Shown piece by piece: positions 41,801 to 51,340 of a stretch of 64,000 nt of DNA. Location of the stretch: the NCBI RefSeq assembly GCF_003589595.1, contig NW_020653852.1:4307361-4371360 (forward strand). Reading direction: 5' to 3'. Both the position numbers and the translations under genes were made by a program. Origin of the DNA: Hyposmocoma kahamanoa. Lineage: Eukaryota > Arthropoda > Insecta > Lepidoptera > Cosmopterigidae. The number at the start of each line of letters is the position of its first letter. The first letter of the stretch is position 1. The notes under the pieces were generated by a model, which made no database searches, had not been told where the DNA came from, and saw nothing but the letters and a program-made list of their open reading frames with translations.

Positions 41801-42463
41801 AAAATCAAAGCTTTACACAGAATCATCAGGGAAACAGAAAATAGGAACTGTGACCTTTTTATCTAGCACCTACAGTGCTTACCGCAAGGCCACTGTGGTT
41901 GACCCATTTCAAAATCTAAGTCGACAATAAAATCTCTGATCTCTGGAATTTTCTTGATACTTATTTTTAGTGTGATTTTTCCAATCATGCAAGCTGAAGC
42001 ATCAACACTAAGTAGCAAATCTCCATCCCTTTTCGAAGTCGATTGACGTTCAACAAATGAAACTGGGAACAACAAGTGACGTTTACAAGAAAAGAGGGGA
42101 TTTCGGGATGGAAGCCAGAGGATTCCATGTTTGATGGATGACTCTAATAATAAGAAACTTGCTAGTGATTCATTTTCGCTGCAAGTAGTTCTATACTGTG
42201 ACAGATTTGCTTTAATAGAAAATACAAATTAGGATTAATTGGAATTTAATAAATATAATATTAAATAATGTGGCGGATAACCACACCAATTGCTTGCTTT
42301 TATTTATTTATTTATTTATTTATACATTTATTTGCACAGAAAAACAAAAACAAAAAGTTCTGTTTATTTTTAACACAAATTTCTTTACTTTCTTTACTAT
42401 AAATACACTCACAACAAAATAAAATTATGTAATAAAAAGGACAATATCAATAACATCACATTA
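41801..42463. other. Mostly unassigned; TTTA microsatellite
   Basis: A (TTTA)n-like run begins near 42300 directly after a family F scrap (AACCACACCAATTGCTTGC). No gene seen. Confidence 0.45.
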
Positions 42464-42797
42464 TATCGAGTTCTTAGGTTTTCGCGATTGTTACACATAG
42501 GAAATGAAACTATTTTTCCGGATTTAAATCGCGTGTATTTGTTTTTTCAAACAAACCGACGTTTCGGGCCCTTTACAGGTCCCATGGTCACGGTTGACTG
42601 AGGTGGTACAGTCTTCAACCAGTTATATCTAATATTAATTAGATACAACTTATTAAATAATATAAATTAATATTAGATATAACTGGTTGAAGACTGTACC
42701 ACTCAGTCAATCGTGACCATGGGACCTGTAAAAGGCCCGAAACGTCGGTTTGTTTGATAAAACAAATATACGCGATTTAAGTCCCGAAAAATAGTAA
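42464..42797. repeat. Family D inverted-repeat element, clearest copy
   Basis: Lead TATCGAGTTCTTAGGTTTTC, then arms of more than 140 bp that also include GGTACAGTCTTCAACCAGTT and TATATCTAATATTAAT, paired with the right arm to the end at ATAGTAAC. On the minus strand the left arm (42596-42553) reads AACC, GTGACCAT, GGGACC, TGTAAA, GGGCCC, GAAACGTC, GGTT. On the plus strand the right arm (42708-42750) reads AATC in the first block and AGGCCC in the fifth. AATC still pairs with GGTT through one G-U pair. The long symmetrical centre makes it the best preserved copy. Confidence 0.9.
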
Positions 42798-42999
42798 CAT
42801 TACATTATTATAAACCATACAAATACTTACATGAATACATACATATTTCATGACCTATAAAATAGATGGAACAGTGAGAAAATAGTGATCTCTTGAAAAT
42901 AGTGACATTTTGAAAATAGCTAAGGATTACGTTCGTGAACAGTAGTGGGAAGTGCGTTCCAAAATCTGACCGCATGAACAATGCACGTTTCCAACTAGG
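42798..42999. other. Unassigned
   Basis: Contains a short direct repeat of GAAAATAGTGA-like words near 42880-42920. No gene seen. Confidence 0.4.
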
Positions 43000-43135
43000 G
43001 AATTCCCTGTACTATAAGTGCCAAAGTAATGAAAATCATTCTGGGGCACTACCCAGAACACCCAGACCTGAATCTATTTCGAAAAGTTCCTTTCCCAAAT
43101 TGGTCCTACCTGGAATCGAACCCGGGCTCCGGTTT
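43000..43135 (-). repeat. Family F SINE, head truncated
   Basis: The plus strand reads TTCTGGGGCACTACCCAGAA, CCCAAATTGGTCCTACCTGG and AATCGAACCCGGGCTCC, giving a minus-strand B box GGGTTCGATTCC. The A box end is cut off at about 43135. Confidence 0.7.
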
Positions 43136-43369
43136 TTCGAAACAACTAAAAAGGGGTAAGTTAGGGTATCGAAGACTTTTTAAAAAACTGTTCCAATTGG
43201 CAAATTTGAATATTTTTCATTTGTGTTTTAGTATTAAATGCATGTAAAAATTTTAACAACAGGCAACAGCTTGCATATATTATACCTTCAATATGTTTGC
43301 TAATGTTTGGTCGTGCATTGTGAAATTTTACTTATTTTCAACTGATTTCAAAATAAGGAGTATTTTTTT
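43136..43369. other. Unassigned
   Basis: No repeat or coding signal recognised. Confidence 0.4.
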
Positions 43370-43667
43370 ATTATATTGAATGACGGAACGAACAAGTCGT
43401 GCGCCTGATGTTAAGCTACGCGCCTGTCCATAACAGGTGCAGCGCCACTCAGAACTTAAAATCGCAGAGATCTGAGGGGCACTGACATTGCGCTCGTCAC
43501 CCTGAGACATAAGTTGACAAGTCCCATGTGCCTGTAATTTCACCAGCACCCATACCCTTCAAAACCGGAATACAGTAATGCTGACATTACTGCTTGGCGG
43601 CAGAAATAGACAACGTGGCAGTACTTCCCTGGACGAAATCTTTCACAAGAAGCTCTACTGCTACTAA
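43370..43667 (+). repeat. Family A copy, reference full-length example
   Basis: All blocks are present in order: TTATATTGAATGACGGAACG, GTCGTGCGCCTGATGTTAAG, first hairpin (CGCCACTCAGAAC with GATCTGAGGGGCACTG), CTGAGACATAAGTTGACAAG, CACCCATACCCTTCAAAACC, second hairpin (CAGTAATG with CATTACTG), GGCGGCAGAAATAGACAACG, CAGTACTTCCCTGGACGAAA and CTCTACTGCTACTAAA. There are no terminal inverted repeats, no tRNA-like boxes and no open frame that is shared among copies. Confidence 0.92.
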
Positions 43668-43671
43668 ATAT

Positions 43672-43918
43672 GTCTCGCGATTCGACTGTATTCTTTTCTG
43701 TGTAACGAGATTATTACATTTAACAACCGATCTCGATGATTCTTTTTTATTGGAAAGTAAGTAGTCCAATTTAAATTTAAAGAAAATATTCCACCTTTAC
43801 GGGAGGCAAATTAGGAGATGAATCTGGTTTATTGGATTTCAGCCACTCTCCATTAACCGATTTGAATAAAACTTGGTAAATAGATGTAATTCCACAAACT
43901 TTCGAGGTCTTTTTTTAT
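43672..43918 (+). repeat. Family E copy, 5' end degenerate
   Basis: TCTCGCGATTCGACTGTATT, CCGATCTCGATGATTCTTTT, GGGAGGCAAATTAGGAGATG and TAGATGTAATTCCACAAACT, ending TTCGAGGTCTTTTTTTATAA. It abuts the family A copy on its left. Confidence 0.75.
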
Positions 43919-44407
43919 AATATACATGTCAATTTCTATACAACTTGTGTTCTTACAAATAAATTAATTACAAATTTCTTGAGCATCATATGCAGTAAAA
44001 CGCCAAAAGGCTCAAAAAAGAAAAAAATAGATCTTATTACAACAAGGCCTCAACGTAGATACATACCATATACTACATTTACGTGGCTTCATGTCGTTAA
44101 AATATGCCAAACAGTTGAAAATAAAGAAACCAGAAAAATAATAATAATACATTTCGGGTAATACAATTTCATTTGTCGCACAATATGTCGACACAACAAT
44201 AAGCAAGACAAGAACGAGGAAAAAGAAGAAAAAGCCTTTATTCAATAAATTAAGTAACTTGACATTTAAATTTAATACAAAACACCAAAACAATGAGCAA
44301 CTGAGTAATTTTTAGGTTATTAAGTATGCATTAGGGGCGCAAAAGAGAAAAGGACACGACTCAGCAAAATGTATATCCCGGACGACACAGACGCAGTTTT
44401 TCAGTCC
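43919..44407. other. Unassigned, no gene seen
   Basis: Overlapping opposite-strand open stretches (43979-44293) have no motif. Confidence 0.4.
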
Positions 44408-44631
44408 TGACAAGTCGCGTGCGCCTGATGTTAAGCTACACGCCTGTCCATAACAGTAGCAAAGCCACTCAGAGCTTTGAATCACAAAGATCTGAGGGGC
44501 ACTGCCACTGCGCCCGTCACCCTGAGACATAAGTTGACAAGTCCCATGTGCCTGTAATTTCACCAGCACCCTTACCATTCAAAACTGGAACACAATAATG
44601 CTGATATTACTGCTTGGCGGCAGAAACAGGT
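44408..44631 (+). repeat. Family A copy
   Basis: TGACAAGTCGCGTGCGCCTG, hairpin arms GCCACTCAGAGC and GATCTGAGGGGCACTGCC, CCCATGTGCCTGTAATTTCA, ending GGCGGCAGAAACAGG. Close to the copy at 43370, 5' and 3' ends trimmed. Confidence 0.9.
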
Positions 44632-44848
44632 TATTTTCCTTTGGGATAATGTCGCTAATATTAATAGTATCTTTGACTTATAACGAATTTATAATCTCGG
44701 CCCCAGAGCGTCTATGAGAGATAAGTTTAAAGAAATTAATGTCCAATACATTTATGAATCTATTATTTTAGTTCATGGAGAACAGTAACTTTTTTTATAA
44801 AAAATAGTGACGGACATAACAATCATACGAGAAATAAAAACAAACTAA

Positions 44849-44920
44849 AATCCGGCCGGTTCAAAGGAATTTTTTCTGAGTGTTCGATCTTTATATTAAT
44901 AATTATAACAAACTAACAGT
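44849..44920 (+). repeat. Family B tail fragment
   Basis: AATCCGGCCGGTTCAAAGGA, TTTTTTCTGAGTGTTCGATC and TTTATATTAATAATTATAAC. The tRNA-like part is absent. Confidence 0.75.
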
Positions 44921-45524
44921 TCTTGAAAGTCGTGTTCACAAAGTCAGAAGTAATAAGATTCCGGTTGATATTCACAATGTTTCATCCACGAGGCTTAAAA
45001 CTATAATGAAACAAAAACTTTATTCTTAAGGTTAAACAGCTTTGGAAACTTGAATGACAAAAATCCGTGATAATAACCCAAATTTACTTCTTACAGGGAG
45101 TCTCGATCTATGAATGATGTTTGAAATAAATGTTGCAAATGATAAATGTGTAGAAATGTTTCTTTTCAAATAGGAACCCCTAGAGTTTCTTATTCTTTCT
45201 TCTCAGAGGAATATGTCTTACGAATGAGGAGTAGATTTTAATAAATATGACGATTTCCAGTGTAACTTGTTTACCTATAACATAAGTAAACGCTATTTGG
45301 CTTTGGCTTGACTAATGGTGGAAGATAAAAGGGTTTGTCGCTTGTGTATTTTTATTTATTTCGGGATTTCAAAGAGTATAACTTATTTACTCTATATATA
45401 TTATTTGATGCTTAGGTAAATGCCTACCTGTTCTGATATCTAATAATGATCTACATCAACGGGTGAAAGGTAAAAGGGTCTAAGCGAGACTTAGGTTGAA
45501 AATGGGTTATATCCAGAATAATAT
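44921..45524. other. Unassigned, left flank of the mariner
   Basis: No repeat or coding signal recognised. Confidence 0.4.
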
Positions 45525-45526
45525 TA

Positions 45527-45549
45527 GGGGTTAAAGTATGAAATTGCCG
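45527..45549 (+). repeat. Mariner left terminal inverted repeat
   Basis: 23 bp, identical to the reverse complement of 46772-46794. It is the binding and cleavage site for the transposase. Confidence 0.95.
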
Positions 45550-45699
45550 TTTTATTGCAATAGGTTCTTTGAATTTTCATAGAATCTTCATGGTTTGAGG
45601 TTTTCGAATGAAACTGGTTTCTGTGATTTTTTTTTTTAAATTTGAAACATTTGAATATCGACTTTCAATTGTTTTTGTTATTCAATTTAGACAAGAAAG

Positions 45700-46719
45700 A
45701 TGGATACTGCGAAAATTCGAGTGATTTTTGAATACGAGTTCCGACGCGGAACTAACGCGGCAGAAACAGCCCGCAATATCAATGCTGCGTTTGGAGAGGG
45801 GTCTACTAATGAACGCACCGTGCGATTTTGGTTTAAAGGCTTTCGTGATGGAAATTTCGACTTAAAGAACGAGCCACGAGGAAGTCCGCCCACACAGGTG
45901 AATAACGATGAATTAAGAGAGATAGTGGAAGCCGATCCTAGTCAAACTACCCAGGAATTAGCGGCATGGTTTAACGTTACCTTACCCACAATATTGACTC
46001 ACTTGCGTCAAATCAATAAAATAAAAAAATACGAAAAATGGGTGCCTCATGATTTGACTGATCTGCAGAAAGAAACGCGTGTTGAAACTTGTGTTGCCTT
46101 GTTGAACCGGTACAGAAATGAAGGAATATTGGATCGAATTGTAACATGTGATGAAAAGTGGATTCTTTATGATAACCGGAAAAGAAAAATGCAATGACTG
46201 ACCCCAGGTCAAATGCCACAACAGTGTCCTAAAGCAAAACTTACCAATAAAAAGGTAATGGTAACTGTTTGGTGGTCTCAGCATGGTGTTATTCACTATA
46301 GTTTTCTCCGATCTGGTCAAGCAATAACGGCAGATGTCTTTTGTGCCGAACTCCGAACCATGTTGACAAAACTAGCAGTAAAACAGCCCCGACTCATGAA
46401 TCGATCTTCACCATTATTGCTCCACGACAACGCGAGACCTCACACAGCACGAGAACCCATTTTGACCCTTCAGGAACTGCAGTTAGAAACCATTCGTCAT
46501 CCTCCGTATTCACCAGACCTTGCTCCAACGGACTACCATTTTTTTCGTGATTTGGACAATTATCTACGTGACAAGAAGTTTTCTTCCCAGGAGGCAGTAC
46601 AAAATGCTTTCACACAGTTTGTGCAGTCTAGATCGTCGGAGTTCTATCGCAAAGGCATTAATAACCTTCCCATTAGATGGCAGCAATGTATAGATAATAA
46701 TGGCAACTATGTTGATTAA
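45700..46719 (+). pseudogene. Mariner transposase, one in-frame stop
   Basis: A single frame of 340 codons, compared with about 345 in the family. The N-terminal ~110 residues contain the paired helix-turn-helix DNA-binding region (RRGTNAAETARNINAAFG, NERTVRFWFKGF, then KWVPHDLTD). The catalytic triad is complete: D151 in VTCDEKWILYDN, D243 in LLHDNARPH and D278 in YSPDLAPTDYHFF, with 34 residues between the last two (DD34D). Codon 166 is TGA (46195-46197), where the family has tryptophan, so the protein would stop after 165 residues, between the first and second catalytic aspartates. Apart from that codon I see no frameshift. The ATG at 45700 gives the full DNA-binding domain and is the natural start. 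Confidence 0.95.
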
Positions 46720-46771
46720 ATAAATTTGTTAAAAATTTAAAAAATAAACAATTTAGATTTTCAGTACAAAT

Positions 46772-46794
46772 CGGCAATTTCATACTTTAACCCC
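46772..46794 (-). repeat. Mariner right terminal inverted repeat
   Basis: 23 bp, exact inverse of the left end, followed by the TA duplication. Confidence 0.95.
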
Positions 46795-46796
46795 TA

Positions 46797-47534
46797 TTAT
46801 ATTTTTCTCAAACATGCTCGGAAATGTTTGCATTACTTTCAAAAAACGAACACGGGAAGTTTGTCATTTGTGGACCGTGCGACTTCTCGGCAAAGGCCTG
46901 AAAAGTAAGTCTACTTTTATAAACTTTTAAACCTACCTTCTAATAATGAACTACGTAAACTGGCAATACGTAAAAAGGCCAGCAGTCTTCTGCTTCCCGG
47001 TCTCTATAATAATGTATTATAATCTTGATACCTTTAATTGTGATGTGTGTACCTTCTGCAACTTTTGAACACTTTCGGTAGTAATTACAGCATAGTCAAT
47101 CGAATATTTCGCTTTACTGACATGTCATGCAATGGTAATTGTCTACCCAACACAATTTTTGTGACTTAAAATACAAAAAATGGTTTATCGTGTTTCAGCC
47201 GGTCGGATAATCGATACACGTGTAGGTAGTAATAAAGTTTATTCAATAGCCGGTTTTTCTTATCGACAAAACAATTTTGGACGCTATAATTTACTATTAA
47301 TAACGCTAATTGTTTGATCGATATCAGTGGCCTCACATTTTCATTTGAGAAATATTTGGTATTGGTGAACATTCGGATATAAATAATAATAATAAAATAG
47401 GGTTGTACATGGTTACTCGGTTACAGGTATTCGAACATTTTTTTTTGTCAGAAAACGCATATGACGAAAACTATTCGAATTTTCGAATAAATTTAAGTAG
47501 ATGAGTTTAAAAATGATGTTAGAGTTCTCTAATG
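46797..47534. other. Unassigned, right flank of the mariner
   Basis: Contains a palindromic word TTCGAATTTTCGAA near 47477. No gene seen. Confidence 0.4.
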
Positions 47535-47690
47535 GCGATCTCATACCGAAAAACGCAGCGTGGGCGGACCACACACAAGGTGAACCGATTATCTAGTGAA
47601 GGTTGGATGCAAGCAAAGCAAGCCAGGTCGTGGGGGCGATCTCTGGGAGAGGTCTTTATCCAGCACTGGAAATGATTATGATTACATTAA
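47535..47690 (+). pseudogene. RTE-like C-terminal remnant
   Basis: The region reads EGWMQAKQARSWGRSLGEVF and then QHWK before a stop, the W-M-x-x-A-x-x-R-x-x-W-x-x-L-G-E ... Q-x-W pattern that closes RTE-like polyproteins. A GATTATGATTACA tail follows. Strongly 5'-truncated. Confidence 0.6.
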
Positions 47691-47900
47691 TACGAAAATC
47701 GAACACTAAGAAAAAAATCCTTTGATCACGCTGCATTCCAACCAGCGCCTACAAGCAATCCATGCCGTGAAGAGAACGTACTCTCTCCCAACTGAGCTAC
47801 GGAACGTACCACCTAACCTTATGAATTATTCTATGTGCTTATTTCAGATCTTCGTTCCAGGCTTTAACGACTTTTTCTGCAATCTGTTTCTGCACTCAGC
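47691..47900 (-). repeat. Family B tRNA-like composite repeat, diverged
   Basis: The plus strand reads ACGAAAATCGAACACTAAGA, AATCCTTTGATCACGCTGCA, CTCCCAACTGAGCTACGGAA (inverse of an A box) and CAGGCTTTAACGACTTTTTC. On the minus strand this is body, A box TAGCTCAGTTGG, weakened B box and tail. Confidence 0.7.
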
Positions 47901-47981
47901 CAAGTACCTTTGATGATTATGATGTTAGTAATTTTGTCATTGGTATTATGGAAGGGCGGTTATAGTTATTTTGTTTATTTT

Positions 47982-48256
47982 TTATACCAAGTATCGGGAC
48001 GAACCAGTTGTATGCCTGGCACTAAGCGACACGTCTGTGCCACGCAAATATCTGAGGGGCACTAACACTGCGCCTATCACGCTGAGACATAAGTTGTACT
48101 GACAAGGGACTGCCCTGTGTTTGAAATTTGATTAGCACCCCTACCCTTCAAAACCGGAATGCAGTAATGGTCACGTTATTGCTTAGCGGTAGAAAGAAGT
48201 AAGGTGGCAGCACTTACCTTGACGAACTCTTTCACATAGAGCCCTACTGTCACTAA
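47982..48256 (+). repeat. Family A copy, near full length
   Basis: TTATACCAAGTATCGGGACG, CTGAGGGGCACTAACACTGC, CACCCCTACCCTTCAAAACC and GACGAACTCTTTCACATAGA. The first hairpin arm is deleted, and a short insertion follows ACATAAGTTG. Confidence 0.88.
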
Positions 48257-49159
48257 AAGGTGACCAGCAGGTCGATTCGACCGATTCGAATAGATATCAT
48301 TCAAACCGTTGCATTCGAAACCGGACCGAATGACGTCACACCCGTAAGATTACTCGAGCTTCTCGACCGGCAAAGGCTACAAACGTTAATCAGAACACAG
48401 TTATCGAGTGAAAGTTATCGAACGTCCTATTGTTTACAAAGCAAGAATGTAATATGATTTTTTTTTATTATTTCAAGTAAAATCTGGATTTTGTTCAATT
48501 TTATTAATTTATTTTAATGCGAGAGTAATGCATTCCTATATTTTAGGCCTTTAAAGTCTTAAAAATGTATATAATTTAATTTTTCTTATAATCCATATAT
48601 TCGCCGACTAACTCCATAAACGTTGTTGGATAACGATATCGTATCCGAATCCGAATCAAAAGTTTTACCTCGAATAGCTCGGAAAGCGCCCTTCGATTCG
48701 AGAACGATATCCAATCGAAAGATTCGGTTAAGATATCGACGAGTTCTGAATCGAGGTCCGGTATCATCAGCACCAAATACTTGAAGCACTCAATGATCTT
48801 TAATGGAGTCTGTATGAACGTGGACCACCTTCATGTATCTATCATATTGCAAACCACCCATCAAGCCACCATTCATACCAGTTTCTTGAATTCTCCAGTT
48901 TTTATTGGAATTATAACTCAAAACAATAATATTTATCTTGACAAGGCAACGCAATCGGAACAGACATTGTTTAAGTTTATAAATACAAAGGGAATACGAC
49001 GCCAGTCTACTATATACGGTGCTCCAGGACTCGGCTATCTTGAATTTCCTTTAATTAGATGAAATAAATATTTATTTTCATTGTAATGACACACATTTTT
49101 TTGTTAAATTACTGCACCACGGCAAATGAGTAACAAAGTACTATAAAGGCTTTAAATAA
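48257..49159. other. Unassigned, with a TCGA- and CpG-rich block
   Basis: From 48257 to about 48790 the words TCGA, ATTCGA and CGATATC are unusually frequent. Short openings on both strands have no motifs. I cannot tell whether this is host sequence or an old element. The rest to 49159 is A+T-rich with no signal. Confidence 0.35.
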
Positions 49160-49277
49160 CTTTAAATCGCAAAGATTGAGTGGCACTGCAACTGTTATGG
49201 ATAGGCGTGTAGCTTACCATCATCATTATCATCATCATCAGGCGCACGACTTGTTCGTCCCGTCACTAGATATTACA
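49160..49277 (-). repeat. Family A 5' part with CAT expansion
   Basis: CTTTAAATCGCAAAGATTGA, TGTTATGGATAGGCGTGTAG and GGCGCACGACTTGTTCGTCC. The usual TTACCATCAGG is expanded to TTACCATCATCATTATCATC and further CAT units. Confidence 0.82.
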
Positions 49278-49312
49278 TAAAAAAATTATCTAAAATTTTA
49301 AATTATTATTGA

Positions 49313-49447
49313 ATGCATATTCAATTGTTTTTTGTGAAATTATTCCACTAGTTTGTTATAATTATTAATTCAAACATCGAACACTCGTCTAGAAGACGTC
49401 GGTTCGAATCGAAGGAATTTTTTCTGAGTGTTTGATCTTTGTATTAA
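49313..49447. repeat. Family B, head-to-head inverted pair
   Basis: The left half is a minus-strand tail and linker (TATTCAATTGTTTTTTGTGA, CCACTAGTTTGTTATAATTA, ACATCGAACACTC). The right half is plus-strand (TAGAAGACGTCGGTTCGAAT, AAGGAATTTTTTCTGAGTGT). The two meet at GTCTAGAAGAC with only a remnant of the tRNA-like head. Confidence 0.75.
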
Positions 49448-49532
49448 TAAGTTAACTAAAAGTTAAGAAATTTCTGCTATCACTTGCCAGTACAAAGTTA
49501 CAATTTACTATTTTCCATTAGTTTTTATATGA

Positions 49533-49690
49533 CTTCAAAAAAAGAGTAAGGGTTCTCAATTCGGTTGAACACGATTTCTTCAACGTTCGTGAACCAATTT
49601 CGGTGATTCTTTTTTTTGGAAAGGAGATATCCCTGTAGTGGTCTCATTTAAATTTGATAAAAATTTTCCGCCTCTAAGTGCATTTGTGCA
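49533..49690 (+). repeat. Family E, left half of a split copy
   Basis: TATGACTTCAAAAAAAGAGT, TCTCAATTCGGTTGAACACG, GGTGATTCTTTTTTTTGGAA and GTGGTCTCATTTAAATTTGA. It stops at CCGCCTC, and the closing part appears at 50633 beyond the retrotransposon end. Confidence 0.65.
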
Positions 49691-49939
49691 CTACGTCCTA
49701 TTCGTATCAGTTCCGAATCCGAAAAGTGACGGTCCGAAATGTCACAGGGATCATTTTATCTGTAGGTGTATAAGCGATATTCATATTTTTTCGTATTCCA
49801 ATCGGACCTAGCGCGCATGCGACATCCGAAGTGGGTACGAGTTTTTTAGATTGGTAAATCCCAACTCGGAGCGAACGAGTTGTATAATTTTATTTATTAT
49901 GTAATTACGTCACCACACTATAAACGCACACCGTAGTTA

Positions 49940-49941
<2 letters not shown>

Positions 49942-49978
<37 letters not shown>
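49942..49978. repeat. (TA)n microsatellite
   Basis: About 18 uninterrupted TA units. It lies inside the insertion that splits family E. Confidence 0.9.
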
Positions 49979-49980
<2 letters not shown>

Positions 49981-50088
49981 TATATTTAAGTACTTTTGCC
50001 ATTGACTTACAAATAAATGGACGACGGGTCTAATACAAAAACCACGAAAAAAATGTCCCAAGTCAACCTATTCGAAATTTAAATTGTA

Positions 50089-50630
50089 ATGGCATCGCAG
50101 TATCGCGCTGTCAGTAGAACAAATGAAGACTGTCGCGCTCTGTATACGATTTTAGCGCCTTACAAGTGCGGACACTTTTTAGCGCGGACCCGACGTCCAT
50201 ATAATTGTAAGTCAATGACTTTTGCGATCTATAATATAACACACAGCATTAACACAACGTACAAAGAACACATACGCAATTATTTAAGTAGTTTATTTTA
50301 TTTTGCGACACACACGTCCGTCACTCATCTCAGCTCAGGGCTCATTGAAAACCAGCGCCACAGTCAATTGCGGCTGTGGCATAAGCTGAATGAAGTCCTT
50401 TTGCATACGCCACAACCGCACACATGACAGTACAACATTTGTAGTTGTTATATTTAGTATTTTTTGTTTTGCTCTTTGTTTGTTATTGTCTTATTTCATT
50501 TTATTTTAATTTTGTTTATTACGTCTTTTTGTTTTGTTTTGCTTGTCTAAGTAGTATCAATATTTTTTTTGTATCTATGTGTTGTGGCGTTGCAATAAAT
50601 GTCTATTCTATTCTATTCTATTCTATTCTA
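50089..50630 (+). pseudogene. Probable non-LTR retrotransposon 3' end
   Basis: A 112-codon open segment (to 50427) ending RLWHKLNEVLLHTPQPHT is followed by a T-rich 3' UTR, AATAAA at 50594 and an (ATTCT)n tail to 50630. Family E sequence resumes right after the tail, so the tail marks the end of an insertion. I do not recognise a domain in the open segment. The CR1-group assignment rests on the tail only. The insertion may begin as early as about 49691. Confidence 0.5.
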
Positions 50631-50632
50631 AA

Positions 50633-50672
50633 TCGATGTAATTGCACAAAATTTTGACATCGGCTTTTAAAA
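50633..50672 (+). repeat. Family E, right end of a split copy
   Basis: CGATGTAATTGCACAAAATT then GACATCGGCTTTTAAAAA, matching the closing segment of family E. Confidence 0.6.
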
Positions 50673-51224
50673 AAAGTTATAATTTTTTAGATCGACATAA
50701 TATTTAGTAAATCCTCTAAGAAATATCGTGTAAATATATTAAGTATTTACTATTAAACAATTTCTAATTAACAAATATTACCTTTACAGGGGATCAAACA
50801 AAATACGATGTATCTATTAACAAAGTTTCTCAGCCAAAATAATGCGTGATTTCTGGAACCCACCATAAGGCTTACATACCCTTTGTTCTTCTCAAATCCT
50901 CCTAATGTTACAATAATAAAAATGTTATATAACTAGAGTAATTAAATTTTATATTCATTATTCGAGTAAATAATATTGTAGTTGAGTCATTACATTTTGA
51001 TTAAATTATTACAATTTACTTTCGAGTTCCATAAACGTTTCGGCTCGTACCACTTTGTGTTCGAAAGCTACTTTCAGAAGCAAATTTAATAGAGCAAATT
51101 ACACTAGAAATGTTTCTTAGAAATTATAATATAGAGAAAACTAAGAGAAGTTGTTTTTTAAAATTTTGTTTGAGTATGGTAGGTTTAGGGAAGCACGTCA
51201 AAGAAGGTTCACAACACTCGGAAA
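50673..51224. other. Unassigned, no gene seen
   Basis: A+T-rich. AAACGTTTCGGCTCGTACCA near 51034 slightly resembles family D arms but does not pair with anything nearby. Confidence 0.4.
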
Positions 51225-51340
51225 ATGTAAGTCCCCGACTCGCCAGTGTTGTGGATTTATGGCATAAAACCCTCACCAAGAGGAAACCCATGCCCAACAG
51301 TGGGAAGTATAAATGGGTTGATGATGACAGTAGCGCACTG
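51225..51340 (+). repeat. RTE-like 3' end fragment
   Basis: AAGTCCCCGACTCGCCAGTG, GGAAACCCATGCCCAACAGT, GGGAAGTATAAATGGGTTGA and TGATGACA. This is the plus-strand form of the sequence at 37704-37808 and ends in the expected TGATGA tail. Confidence 0.6.

Larger units (their letters stand above)
45527..46794 (+). mobile_element. Mariner transposon (cecropia-type), nearly intact
   Basis: Perfect 23-bp terminal inverted repeats (GGGGTTAAAGTATGAAATTG then CCG, mirrored at the right end) and flanking TA duplications at 45525-45526 and 46795-46796 define a 1268-bp element, the usual mariner length. It carries one transposase frame with a single in-frame stop. The resemblance of the protein to the Hsmar1/cecropia group is from memory of the family. 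Identical end repeats suggest recent insertion. Confidence 0.96.
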
